34,655 bases of DNA. It comes from Colwellia sp. (GTDB lineage: Bacteria; Pseudomonadota; Gammaproteobacteria; Enterobacterales; Alteromonadaceae). The position numbers and the translations under genes are program-made. This document shows positions 1-7,805 of this stretch, one piece after another (within the stretch, counting starts at the first letter, position 1; every line of letters begins with the position of its first letter). The DNA lies in contig JAPYOP010000039.1 of NCBI GenBank assembly GCA_029938115.1, positions 1 through 34,655 on the forward strand, given 5' to 3'. Below the pieces are notes generated by a model. That model saw nothing but the letters and a program-made list of their open reading frames with translations, made no database searches and was not told the origin of the DNA.

Positions 1-436
1 TAAACTAATAGCCCGTGATGAAGCCTTACATTTAACCGGTACTCAACATATTTTAAATAATTGGAGAAGCGGTAAAGACGATCCTGAAATGAAAGAAGTT
101 TGTGATGAGTTACATAATGCAGGCTTGCAAATATTTATGGATGTGGTTGAACAAGAAAAAGAATGGGCACAATATTTATTTAAAGACGGCTCAATGATTG
201 GTTTAAATGCTGAAATTTTGAATCAGTATATTGAATACATTTCAAATCAACGACTTACGGCTATTGGCTTTGATGCCCCTTTTGATATTAAAAGTAACCC
301 ACTGCCATGGATGAACGCTTATTTAGTTAGTGATAACGTGCAAGTTGCGCCACAAGAAACAGAAATATCAAGTTACCTAGTAGGACAAGTAGACTCTACG
401 GTAGCTGCCGATGATTTTGATGATTTTGATTTATAG
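1..436 (+). CDS. nrdB: Ribonucleoside-diphosphate reductase class Ia, beta subunit (C-terminal part)
   Basis: This is the 3' end of a gene that begins before the window. The open frame runs from base 2 with no start needed and ends at TAG 434-436. NrdB houses the di-iron/tyrosyl radical cofactor that drives NrdA in reducing ribonucleotides to deoxyribonucleotides in the cytosol. The visible part starts at the helix [12 protein letters not shown], typical of the family and carrying iron-ligand Glu and His residues, and ends in an acidic tail (DDFDDFDL), the kind of tail by which NrdB docks on NrdA. An internal ATG at 89 is not the true start, because the homologous sequence continues upstream of it. 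The yfaE ferredoxin follows after 5 bases, so the two are probably co-transcribed. The missing N-terminus carries the radical tyrosine, so that residue cannot be checked here. Confidence 0.95.
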   Translation, partial: KLIARDEALHLTGTQHILNNWRSGKDDPEMKEVCDELHNAGLQIFMDVVEQEKEWAQYLFKDGSMIGLNAEILNQYIEYISNQRLTAIGFDAPFDIKSNPLPWMNAYLVSDNVQVAPQETEISSYLVGQVDSTVAADDFDDFDL

Positions 437-441
437 CGCTG

Positions 442-696
442 ATGTCTTTTAGTATCACTATCGAGGATCGTGAAATATCATTCCTCGAAGAAGATAAAAA
501 CATACTAAATGCTTTAGAAAGAGAAAATATTGAATCACATTTTCATTGTCGGGATGGCTTTTGTGGTGCTTGCCGCTGTTCTTTAAAAGAAGGGTCTGTC
601 GAATATAAGCAGTACCCTTTAGCTTATGTGGGCGATAATGAAATACTCACCTGTTGCTCTTATCCTACGTCCAATATTATTATTGAAATAGACTAA
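442..696 (+). CDS. yfaE: 2Fe-2S ferredoxin-like protein YfaE, NrdB cofactor maintenance
   Basis: A small 84-residue ferredoxin. Four cysteines fit a plant-type [2Fe-2S] cluster: C36, C41 and C44 (spacing CX4CX2C) and C72. In E. coli, YfaE supplies electrons that rebuild the diferric-tyrosyl radical of NrdB. Its position 5 bases after the nrdB stop supports the same role here. Length and position are normal for the family. The start ATG at 442 is the only reasonable one. C46 and C71 are two extra cysteines of no evident function. The 85-bp gap to the convergent transporter gene contains only a weak possible hairpin. Confidence 0.92.
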   Translation: MSFSITIEDREISFLEEDKNILNALERENIESHFHCRDGFCGACRCSLKEGSVEYKQYPLAYVGDNEILTCCSYPTSNIIIEID

Positions 697-781
697 GCAA
701 TGCTCAAGCAGTAACACACACCTGACGGGTTGCTTTGTTCAATATTTATATCATATTAAACATTCTAACGTCCAAACAACA

Positions 782-2002
782 CTATAAAAACCCAAATGCA
801 GACATTAAACTGCGTGCACTTAACAACAAAGAAACCATCACCACAATGCCACCTAGAAGGTTTTGCCACCCGTTATTTTTATAATCACCTAATACATGTG
901 TATTCATGATCCATAATAAAAACAAGGTTACTATCGGTAGTAAAACGCCATTCGCCACTTGCGCAAACCAAATAATGGCAATGGGCTTATAACCTAAACT
1001 GGCACCAAGCATACCGAGAAAAAGTATAACAATCCAAATAGCTTTAAAACTGTTTGAGTTTAGGTTTCTATTCAAATTTAAAATACCACTCAAAGCAAAA
1101 GCTGCAGCTAAAGGGGCAGTGACTGCAGATGAAATACCTGCAGCAAATAAACCAATGCCGATGAACAAGCTTGCCATATCGCCAAATAGAGGTTGTAGTG
1201 AGGGCGCAAGATCTGCAGCAGAGGTTATGGAAACATGTTGACCAAAGAAGGCGGTTGCTGCCGTTGATAATATGGCCATTGAAATCAAACCTCCCAGAGG
1301 AATTGAGATCATTAAATCTTTTCGAGCCTCAGGTAGTTGCAAAGGTGATTGCCATTTTTTAGCAACGCTAGCCGCATGTAAAAATAAATTGTAAGGCACA
1401 ACTGTAGTACCAATTAACGCGATAACGGTTAATGTTGCACCATCAGGAATAACAGGCGTTAACAAACCAGAAAATAAAGCACTCAGATCAGGTTTTGTTA
1501 AAATGAAAGTTAAAATAAAAGCAAAGCTCATGATTGCAACTAAGAAAATTAGCGCCTTTTCAATGATTTTATAACTGCCCGTAATTAAAAGTAGAAAAGC
1601 CACGCTACCAATTAATAAAGGAAAAATAACATCCATGAAAGGCAACGCCCCGGCAGATTGTTCAAAAAGACTAATAAGCCCTAAACTTGCGCCGGCGATG
1701 TTACCGCTTTGATATGCCCCATTACCAACAACAATAGCTGACACCACTAAAAATATAGCAAAAACTCTTAAAATAGGGTTATGGCAGGCATTACGAATAT
1801 TTTCACCTAAGCCCTGCTGTGTCACTATGCCTAAACGCGCTGTCATTTCTTGTAATATGATCGTGGCAATAACTGAAAACAATAATGCCCACAGCAAACT
1901 AAAGCCAAAATCTGCCCCTGCGATAGATGCAGTAATAACAGTTCCGGGGCCAATAAAGGCAGCGGTAACTAAAAATGCAGGTCCTATTTGAGGGCGTTTC
2001 AT
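782..2002 (-). CDS. Nramp (SLC11)-like membrane transporter with non-canonical metal-site motifs
   Basis: A 406-residue hydrophobic protein with about 11 membrane segments by eye and the overall pattern of the Nramp/SLC11 family. These carriers usually import Mn2+ or Fe2+ with protons. The two unwound metal-binding motifs are changed. The DPGN motif of helix 1 reads GPGT (residues 18-21), so the coordinating Asp is gone. The helix 6 Met-Pro-His motif reads Val-Pro-Tyr (VVPYN, 201-205). What remains conserved is the fold and the flanking residues (GADFGFSLLW; NLFLHAAS). The substrate therefore cannot be assumed to be Mn2+/Fe2+, and mntH should not be used as the name. The ATG at 2002 has an AAGGA upstream. 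The gene lies downstream of a GNAT gene on the same strand but 255 bp away, so it probably has its own promoter. It could belong to an uncharacterised Nramp-related clade. Confidence 0.8.
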   Translation of the reverse strand: MKRPQIGPAFLVTAAFIGPGTVITASIAGADFGFSLLWALLFSVIATIILQEMTARLGIVTQQGLGENIRNACHNPILRVFAIFLVVSAIVVGNGAYQSGNIAGASLGLISLFEQSAGALPFMDVIFPLLIGSVAFLLLITGSYKIIEKALIFLVAIMSFAFILTFILTKPDLSALFSGLLTPVIPDGATLTVIALIGTTVVPYNLFLHAASVAKKWQSPLQLPEARKDLMISIPLGGLISMAILSTAATAFFGQHVSITSAADLAPSLQPLFGDMASLFIGIGLFAAGISSAVTAPLAAAFALSGILNLNRNLNSNSFKAIWIVILFLGMLGASLGYKPIAIIWFAQVANGVLLPIVTLFLLWIMNTHVLGDYKNNGWQNLLGGIVVMVSLLLSARSLMSAFGFL

Positions 2003-2257
2003 TTACAGCAATTCCTTTGGATAAATAATTTTTAGTTTATTCTTAGTTATTACAACTTAGGTAGGTTTTTGTGATGGTCAGTATAGAATTAATTTTTATG
2101 CTTTCGGGCTAGTACTTTAAATTATCTGCAAATTATTTTAATAAAGTCTTATAAACACGAGATCAAAATAACAGGCGAGATAGATGAGAATAACCCCATC
2201 TCGATTTATTGACCTAACGGGTATCCCAACAGGATTAATTAACCTATTGATATAGAA

Positions 2258-2896
2258 CTAATCTCGGTAATGAACCATCAACGCACCTGAAACTTTACCC
2301 ACAGTTACATCTTTAACAAATTGGTAATCAGAATCTTCAAAAAAGGATCTAAACTTGCCAGATGTTGCATATACCGCAACACCTTCGCTATCACCATGCT
2401 CTTCAAGAACGGTGTTAACCGCCGCCATTAAATAGTGACCAAAACCGTGATGTTGATGTAGGGGATGAATGGCGACAAACGACAGCATATGGAATTTTTT
2501 TAGTGGGACAGCTTCAATAACTTTTTGCTCTTTTTCAATCATTTGTTTAGTACTAAAGTAACCGGCTGTGAGTAACATTTTAAGACGCCAATGCCAGAAT
2601 CTATCACTACCAACACTATCATCTGGGCTATTTAAACAAGCGACACCCACCATAGACTCACCTAAATACAAGCCAACCATTGGTTGCTTTGCTTGCCAAA
2701 AAGCACTTAACTCTTCTCTTATTGATGCTCTTAATCTTTGTTCATAACCTTCTTTATCACTGTTAAATATGTCTAGAAACACAGGGTCATCATGGTAGGA
2801 TTGAAAAAGCAAAGAGGCAGCTAACTTTAGCTCATCAGCACCCAGATAGGTTGCTCTTATACCAAGATCATTTTCCACCGAAACAGCTTCAGACAT
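2258..2896 (-). CDS. GNAT-family N-acetyltransferase
   Basis: A 212-residue cytosolic protein with a C-terminal acetyl-CoA-binding GNAT core. The segment FVAIHPLHQHHGFGHYL (roughly residues 140-156) fits motif A, with QHHGFG as the pyrophosphate-binding Q/R-x-x-G-x-G loop. A later YATSGKFRSFFED stretch resembles the motif B region. The N-terminal half (about 1-100) is more variable and probably shapes the acceptor site. The acceptor substrate cannot be deduced. The gene is flanked by a DUF3192 lipoprotein gene upstream and the Nramp-like gene downstream, all on the reverse strand but with gaps of about 200-250 bp, so an operon is not evident. The ATG at 2896 is the natural start. Confidence 0.75.
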   Translation of the reverse strand: MSEAVSVENDLGIRATYLGADELKLAASLLFQSYHDDPVFLDIFNSDKEGYEQRLRASIREELSAFWQAKQPMVGLYLGESMVGVACLNSPDDSVGSDRFWHWRLKMLLTAGYFSTKQMIEKEQKVIEAVPLKKFHMLSFVAIHPLHQHHGFGHYLMAAVNTVLEEHGDSEGVAVYATSGKFRSFFEDSDYQFVKDVTVGKVSGALMVHYRD

Positions 2897-3054
2897 ATTA
2901 AATACTCCAGTTTTATAATAGTTTTTATTTTAACCGAACGTTCACCTTAACAGGTTTTTCAAAAAGAGGTCAAATGAAAATGATTTGTAATTAATAAATA
3001 ACTAAAACGGTAGAATTGGGGAGGAGAATAGAGAGTAGAGGAGGAAAAGGAGAA

Positions 3055-3084
3055 GCTCGATGCAGTATGAGCACTGCACCGAGC
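3055..3084 (-). terminator. Probable terminator hairpin after the DUF3192 lipoprotein gene
   Basis: A stem-loop just after the stop codon at 3093: GCTCG, one mismatch, TGCAGT, a 6-base loop, then the matching ACTGCA and CGAGC. Read on the reverse strand it is followed by a pyrimidine-only run rather than a clean T tract, so termination strength is uncertain. Confidence 0.5.
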
Positions 3085-3092
3085 GTATAACA

Positions 3093-3473
3093 CTATTTTG
3101 TCATTATTTTAGTATATGCATCACCATGGCCTGTTTGACTCAGCTCACCATTAACAAATTCTAAATATGTACATTCATCTTTGGTAGTTAAACCATCTTT
3201 ATGCTTACGTTGAGTACGATAATATAAAACACGAATTGTTTGCTCATTATTTGTATAGGTTTCTGAAAAATCAGAAACACCTAATTTATCTTGCATATCA
3301 GCAAAACTTGAACCTAATTGAATTTTGGCTATTTTTTTACGATTTTCATAACTTCTATCTTCACTGCTCATAAAAGAATGATCCACTTCACCATCATTTA
3401 CTGAAATAACACAGCCAGATAAAGTTGAAACTAAAGGTAATGCAACAAGTAGTGCTAATAATGATTTTTTCAT
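3093..3473 (-). CDS. DUF3192-family lipoprotein
   Basis: A 126-residue predicted lipoprotein. It has a lysine-containing N-terminus, a hydrophobic segment and a lipobox LSGC with lipidation Cys at residue 21, so it should be anchored in the inner or outer membrane facing the periplasm. The residue after Cys is Val, not Asp, which under the Lol sorting rule favours the outer membrane. The C-terminal half carries the conserved pattern YRTQ...DG-TT-DECT..FVNG.L..G.GD.Y, shared with the membrane-anchored paralogue at 11738-12133. Function is unknown for this family. The start is supported by GGAG 8 bases upstream of the ATG. A stem-loop follows the stop. Confidence 0.8.
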   Translation of the reverse strand: MKKSLLALLVALPLVSTLSGCVISVNDGEVDHSFMSSEDRSYENRKKIAKIQLGSSFADMQDKLGVSDFSETYTNNEQTIRVLYYRTQRKHKDGLTTKDECTYLEFVNGELSQTGHGDAYTKIMTK

Positions 3474-3662
3474 TTTTTACTCCAAATAAAATTATTTTTA
3501 GAATGTATCTTCTTGTAAGTTAATAGCAAAAATCAAACCAACAAAGCACATAAAGTTAAGCTATTGATTATATTAAATAAAAAAAACGAACCTAATATAG
3601 TACCTGACATGAGTAGCAACATTGGCTAAAATATAGTTAATACTACTAAGCGATTAATCAAA

Positions 3663-3983
3663 ATGACAATAAACGATGAAATTTTAATCTTAGCGAATAA
3701 AGCAGCTAATAAAGGTAATAAACCAACCGTAGCTTTGATCAAAGCTAAGTTGAGTAAAAAAGTGCCTTTACCGACAATAATATCAACCTTAAAAACTTGG
3801 CAACATGAGCCAAGCTTTACTTCGTTACCTGAGGATAAAAATGTTATTACTGAAAAAAACAATTTGCCAAGTAAAGATGACTCGTTTGAGCAAGGGTTAC
3901 ATGACGAATTAGCGAGTATGAAAAAAGAGATATTGGAATTAAAACATTTAGTGCAACAATTATTAGACCAACATAAAAGCTAA
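3663..3983 (+). CDS. Small protein with KfrA-N-like DNA-binding domain and C-terminal coiled coil
   Basis: A 106-residue cytosolic protein. Residues 1-48 match the pattern of the N-terminal winged-helix domain of the plasmid protein KfrA: an opening helix rich in Ala/Asn, a G-N-K-PTVALIK stretch, then a helix ending in TLKTWQ. Residues 72-106 are charged and heptad-like (LHDELASMKKEILELKHLVQQL) and probably form a short coiled coil for dimerisation. Together these suggest a small sequence-specific DNA-binding protein, but this is pattern recognition only and no target is known. It stands alone, divergent from the DUF3192 lipoprotein gene. The Shine-Dalgarno sequence is weak. No plasmid or phage genes lie nearby, so it is likely an ordinary chromosomal member of the family. 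Confidence 0.6.
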   Translation: MTINDEILILANKAANKGNKPTVALIKAKLSKKVPLPTIISTLKTWQHEPSFTSLPEDKNVITEKNNLPSKDDSFEQGLHDELASMKKEILELKHLVQQLLDQHKS

Positions 3984-4072
3984 TTTATTGATAGCTACAT
4001 TCCCGTTTAAAAATTCAACATAATGAGAACTTAAAATAGATGCAAGCAAGTCGTTGGCCCCCATCTAAACGA

Positions 4073-4681
4073 CTACGTTTGTTTCACTACCGGCGCTAAT
4101 GTATTTATAAATTGAACGAGTGAATCAGCCAACTTTTTATGAGGTTTACACCCGACACGTTCAACCCAGACAGAGCCGGTTTCATTGTCAATTGAGATAA
4201 TCATATCTTCTTCATCTGTCACAGCAAAGAAAAGGGTTATTTCTTGTTTTAACCTTTGTTTCATCAAAACATGACCAATTAAATTCTCTTGCAGCCGTTG
4301 AAAGTCATCATTGTTCCAAGCAAATAATAATGTTAACTCTCCGTCTTCACATACAGCATCAAGGCTTTCGCTATATAAAGTGGTAAAGTAAGTTTTAATA
4401 TCTTGATGTAAACTTAACTCTAATGCTGATTCAACATTTTCAAAATTCAGCCCTTGCTCTTTATCCATATTAACCGGTTGCCAAAAGACTTGTCCTTCAG
4501 GTAATAAACTATCCTCACTCTCGCTCTTATCATAAGAAACTTCACAAGGTGAGTGCCATTCATTGTCTTGTTCTATTATGGGTAAGCGGGCATGAGTTTG
4601 TTGATGTTGACGAACGTATTGCAGAGCGAAATTTTGTAAAACTGCTACTAAATCAGTTTTAGTTTGATTTGAAGATGTCAT
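4073..4681 (-). CDS. syd: Syd, SecY-interacting protein
   Basis: A 202-residue soluble acidic protein resembling Syd, which in E. coli binds the cytosolic face of SecY and is proposed to monitor assembly of the SecYEG translocon. The start chosen is the ATG at 4681 (MTSSNQ...), because the family begins there. The open frame extends 49 codons further upstream, but that part runs through a palindromic repeat and overlaps the start of queF. The conserved segments EGQVFWQPVNM and the C-terminal GSVWVERVG are present. It is divergent from queF, as these two genes are neighbours in E. coli. Length is slightly above the E. coli protein (181 residues). Confidence 0.88.
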   Translation of the reverse strand: MTSSNQTKTDLVAVLQNFALQYVRQHQQTHARLPIIEQDNEWHSPCEVSYDKSESEDSLLPEGQVFWQPVNMDKEQGLNFENVESALELSLHQDIKTYFTTLYSESLDAVCEDGELTLLFAWNNDDFQRLQENLIGHVLMKQRLKQEITLFFAVTDEEDMIISIDNETGSVWVERVGCKPHKKLADSLVQFINTLAPVVKQT

Positions 4682-4713
4682 CGAATTCGGAGATCCTTTA
4701 AAATAGTAATAAA

Positions 4714-4777
4714 TACCCAAACCAGTACATGATTCGTTCAGGCATCCTGAAACTCGCATCTTGAGGTGGTTTGGGTA
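4714..4777. repeat. Nested palindromic (REP-like) element between syd and queF
   Basis: A perfect 11-bp inverted repeat, TACCCAAACCA (4714-4724) and TGGTTTGGGTA (4767-4777), encloses a second perfect hairpin TTCAGG-CAT-CCTGAA (4737-4751). The element can fold as a long bulged hairpin in DNA or RNA. It lies in the intergenic region shared by syd and queF. Its outer TACCCAA/TTGGGTA ends are shared with the element at 12228-12256, which points to a dispersed genomic repeat. Confidence 0.75.
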
Positions 4778-4813
4778 TAATATGATTAGAACGGCAAACA
4801 ATAGAAATAATTT

Positions 4814-5674
4814 ATGGCACCCTACCAAAATGCAAAAGAACTAAGCAAGTTAACGCTTGGTAAAACTACCGAATATTGCAGTGAATATAACCCAAATTTG
4901 TTACAAGCGGTACCAAGAAGTTTAAATAGAAATGATTTATTGCTAGCTAAAAACAGTTTACCTTTTATTGGTGAAGATGTGTGGTACGGCTATGAATTAT
5001 CTTGGTTAAATGATAAAGGTAAACCCGTTGTTGCTGTAGCAGAGTTTCGTTTTGATTGTACAAGCCCTAATTTAGTTGAGTCAAAATCTTTCAAATTGTA
5101 CTTAAATAGCTTCAATCAAAGTAAATTTTCTACCTTTAATGATGTAGAAGAAACACTGACTAAAGACTTATCTGTTACCGCAGAAGTTCAAGCAAAAGTA
5201 AAATTATTTAATGTTGAGCAATGCCCTGCCCTAGAAATTAAGAAAGCTAATCAAAACATTACCTGCATTGACGAAGAAGACATAACAATAGAAAACTATC
5301 AATACCAAGCAGAACTACTTGAACAAGCACAAAAAAATTCACCTTCTGAAATAATTGAAGATAATGTTGTTAGTCATTTATTAAAATCTAATTGTTTGAT
5401 AACCAATCAACCCGACTGGGCTAGTGTTTATATTAGTTATAAAGGTGCTGCGATAGATCACAGTATTTTATTAAAGTACTTAATATCATTTCGCCAACAC
5501 AATGAGTTTCATGAGCAATGTGTTGAACGAATTTTTTGTGATCTACAGTCGTATTGCCAGTTAGAAGAATTAACTGTATTTGCCCGTTATACACGCCGGG
5601 GTGGTTTAGATATAAACCCTTTTAGGAGCACACACATAAGCTCTGCTCCACAAACTAGAACGCTTAGACAATAA
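4814..5674 (+). CDS. queF: NADPH-dependent 7-cyano-7-deazaguanine reductase (preQ0 reductase), long type
   Basis: QueF reduces the nitrile preQ0 to the amine preQ1 with NADPH, the last soluble step before queuosine is inserted into tRNA. At 286 residues this is the long, two-domain form typical of gammaproteobacteria. The QueF signature ESKSFKLYLNSF sits at 89-100. The catalytic Cys is C194 in SNCLITNQPDW, with the general acid Asp at D201. The HNEFHEQCVERIF stretch (229-241) and ARYTRRGGLDINPFR (257-271) are also conserved. The start at 4814 aligns with the family N-terminus (TLGKTTEY near residue 14). The Shine-Dalgarno is poor. It is divergent from syd, as in E. coli. No preQ1 riboswitch was recognised upstream. 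Confidence 0.96.
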   Translation: MAPYQNAKELSKLTLGKTTEYCSEYNPNLLQAVPRSLNRNDLLLAKNSLPFIGEDVWYGYELSWLNDKGKPVVAVAEFRFDCTSPNLVESKSFKLYLNSFNQSKFSTFNDVEETLTKDLSVTAEVQAKVKLFNVEQCPALEIKKANQNITCIDEEDITIENYQYQAELLEQAQKNSPSEIIEDNVVSHLLKSNCLITNQPDWASVYISYKGAAIDHSILLKYLISFRQHNEFHEQCVERIFCDLQSYCQLEELTVFARYTRRGGLDINPFRSTHISSAPQTRTLRQ

Positions 5675-5686
5675 ATCAAACAACTA

Positions 5687-5713
5687 GCTAGTGTCAAAAA
5701 CAAGGACACTAGC
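5687..5713. terminator. Stem-loop between convergent queF and M61 peptidase genes
   Basis: A perfect 9-bp inverted repeat, GCTAGTGTC (5687-5695) and GACACTAGC (5705-5713), with a 9-base loop, 13 bases after the queF stop. No T run follows on the plus strand, so intrinsic termination is only possible, not clear. Confidence 0.45.
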
Positions 5714-5765
5714 AGTTACTTCCGTAGTATTAGTCTTTTTCTTAAGGCTCTTTTTAGTGGCTTTG

Positions 5766-7586
5766 CTAGGACTCTTTATTGGCTTTTTTGTTAGGAAAGG
5801 TTATTCCTGTCCAGTGTTTAAAGAAAGCCTTTTGTTCATTACTAACGTTTTCCACTGGTACTATTTTTAATTTGTTTTTAGGGATTTCGCCTAAAATAAT
5901 CATCCGTGTAACTAATTCATCACGGCGGAAAAAAGTAACACTCATTCGGTCATTTGGCATAAAGTTTTTAAGTCGTGTACTAAGGTCTTTATCAGCCATA
6001 CGTAAAGCATCAACAGCAACAATAATATCTTCTAATGTTAAACCGGCCTGCCATGCAGGGCTATTTTTTTCAACATGAGTTACTTGTAAACCATTAGTCA
6101 CTTGTTTGGTTTCAATACCCGTCCAAGCCACTTTTTTATCTTTTTCTCCGTAAGACATAGTTAAACCGGCTTTAGATAACAATGCATTAAAATCGACTTT
6201 TGTATAACCATGAATATTTTCTTGCCACCATGCTTGATAGCTCTCATTAGTGACCTCTTTTAGAATAGTTAATAGGTCTTTTTCATCAAAACCTTGGGGA
6301 AGTTTATAGTTTTGATAAAGTGAATTATGCACATCTCTATAGCTTTTTTCTAACGCCGTATTTTCCATAATTGAAAAATCTAACAACCATGACACTAAAA
6401 AACCCTCAGAATAAATATTGACGCTATGGTTATTACCATAATCACCACCCTCTTCTAACCATTTATTAAAGCTTGCTTGTGCTATTGTTTGACTTTGCCT
6501 TCCTGGTTTATGAATGTAGCCCGTAATTCGCTTTGCTAAGCTTTCTAAGAACTCCTTACTGGACATTAAATCGCCGCGAAGTAATAATTGATTTTGTAAA
6601 TAACTCGTTGAACCTTCGCTTAACCAAAGCAAGGTGGAGTAATTTTCTTTTTGATAATCGTAAGGCACTAAACCTTTAGGTCGATACTGTTTTACATTCC
6701 AAGTGTGTACAAATTCATGAGCAGCCGTTGAAATAAACCGCAGATAGTCTTTTCTTTCTGAAAATTTAAAACGAGAGGTTTGTATTATGGTTGAATTCAA
6801 GTGTTCTGTAGCACCGCGGGCACCACTGGTTGCATGCACCATAAAGACATAACGCTTAAAGGGATAACCTTGCCAAATATGCTTACTTTGTTGCACTAGC
6901 ATTTTCAAATCTTCTACCATTTTAGTGCTATCGTAATTTCCTTTGCCCCAAATAACTAATTCATAATCACGACCTTCAACACTAAACTGGTGATGTTCAT
7001 TCACGCCCGTTTCAATAGGTGAATCAACTAAAACGTCATAGTTTTCAGCAACAAATTGATGAGAATTATCTCCTTTATCTAGTCCTGACACACTACGCCA
7101 ATTTGCTGGAACATTTAAATTAACGACATGCTTTTGATCACGAACAACCTCGGTATACATAACGACAGTTGATGCATCGATAAAAGCATGGCTGTCATCA
7201 ATATGCCGTGTTCTTTGACCTAACTGGTTAGCATACACTTGGTAACTAATCTGAACATTTTTATTTAAAGTACCTTGCACCTGCCAAGTATCTTTATCTG
7301 ACTTTTTCCAAGAAAGTTCATTACCTTGACTGTCTGTAGCTGAAAACTCACGAATACCATTAGCCAGATTGATAATTTGGTATCGACCAGTTCGCCAAGT
7401 AGGCAAATGAAAGTTCACTTGCTCTGTCGCAAACTTTTCATAGCTAATTGTTATTTTGGCATAATGATGCTGCGGTTGGTCAATTGTAATATCAACTGAA
7501 ACATTGGCTTGTACGCCTGCAATATAAAAAATAGCAAGGAGCATGAAAGACGTTCGAAATAAAAGCGATATTTTAGCCATTTTCAA
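5766..7586 (-). CDS. Exported M61-family aminopeptidase with C-terminal PDZ domain
   Basis: A 606-residue zinc peptidase of family M61 (glycyl aminopeptidase type). A signal peptide is visible (residues 1-27, hydrophobic core FMLLAIFYIAGV, cleavage near VQA-NV), so it acts in the periplasm or beyond. An N-terminal beta-rich domain is followed by the catalytic domain with the zinc motif HEFVH (H290, E291, H294) and the third ligand E324 in WLSEGSTSYL. A PDZ domain spans about residues 490-560 (NSPAWQAGLTLEDIIVAVDAL), consistent with recognising peptide C-termini. Two starts compete: TTG at 7586, well spaced from AAAGGA, and ATG at 7580 two codons later. The protein is the same in practice. It stands alone between queF and a divergent diguanylate cyclase gene. 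Confidence 0.9.
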   Translation of the reverse strand: MKMAKISLLFRTSFMLLAIFYIAGVQANVSVDITIDQPQHHYAKITISYEKFATEQVNFHLPTWRTGRYQIINLANGIREFSATDSQGNELSWKKSDKDTWQVQGTLNKNVQISYQVYANQLGQRTRHIDDSHAFIDASTVVMYTEVVRDQKHVVNLNVPANWRSVSGLDKGDNSHQFVAENYDVLVDSPIETGVNEHHQFSVEGRDYELVIWGKGNYDSTKMVEDLKMLVQQSKHIWQGYPFKRYVFMVHATSGARGATEHLNSTIIQTSRFKFSERKDYLRFISTAAHEFVHTWNVKQYRPKGLVPYDYQKENYSTLLWLSEGSTSYLQNQLLLRGDLMSSKEFLESLAKRITGYIHKPGRQSQTIAQASFNKWLEEGGDYGNNHSVNIYSEGFLVSWLLDFSIMENTALEKSYRDVHNSLYQNYKLPQGFDEKDLLTILKEVTNESYQAWWQENIHGYTKVDFNALLSKAGLTMSYGEKDKKVAWTGIETKQVTNGLQVTHVEKNSPAWQAGLTLEDIIVAVDALRMADKDLSTRLKNFMPNDRMSVTFFRRDELVTRMIILGEIPKNKLKIVPVENVSNEQKAFFKHWTGITFPNKKANKES

Positions 7587-7805
7587 CTAAACTTCCTTTA
7601 GAATTAGAAATGAGATTGCTATAGTTTAACGAGTTAAAGTATTTTAAGTAAGAAAAAAGCTCAATTTAGACAATATATCCTCCTTTTTATATAAAGTGGC
7701 TAACAATCTTATTGATTATGTTGTAAATTATCATGTACAAGAGTAAGGACATTATTGCTTTTCGCTATATGCTATGAATGACAAACACAAGGATTATCAT
7801 TTTAA

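Noticed and set aside
697-781. Terminator between yfaE and the Nramp-like gene
   Set aside because: The AAGCA/TGCTT pairing is short, relies on wobble pairs and has no clear T tract.
2176-2203. Terminator after the GNAT gene (CGAGAT/ATCTCG)
   Set aside because: A six-base stem with a 16-base loop and no T run is within chance expectation.
4682-4828. 49-codon upstream extension of syd
   Set aside because: The extra residues come from a palindromic repeat and the start region of queF, and the Syd family begins at ATG 4681.
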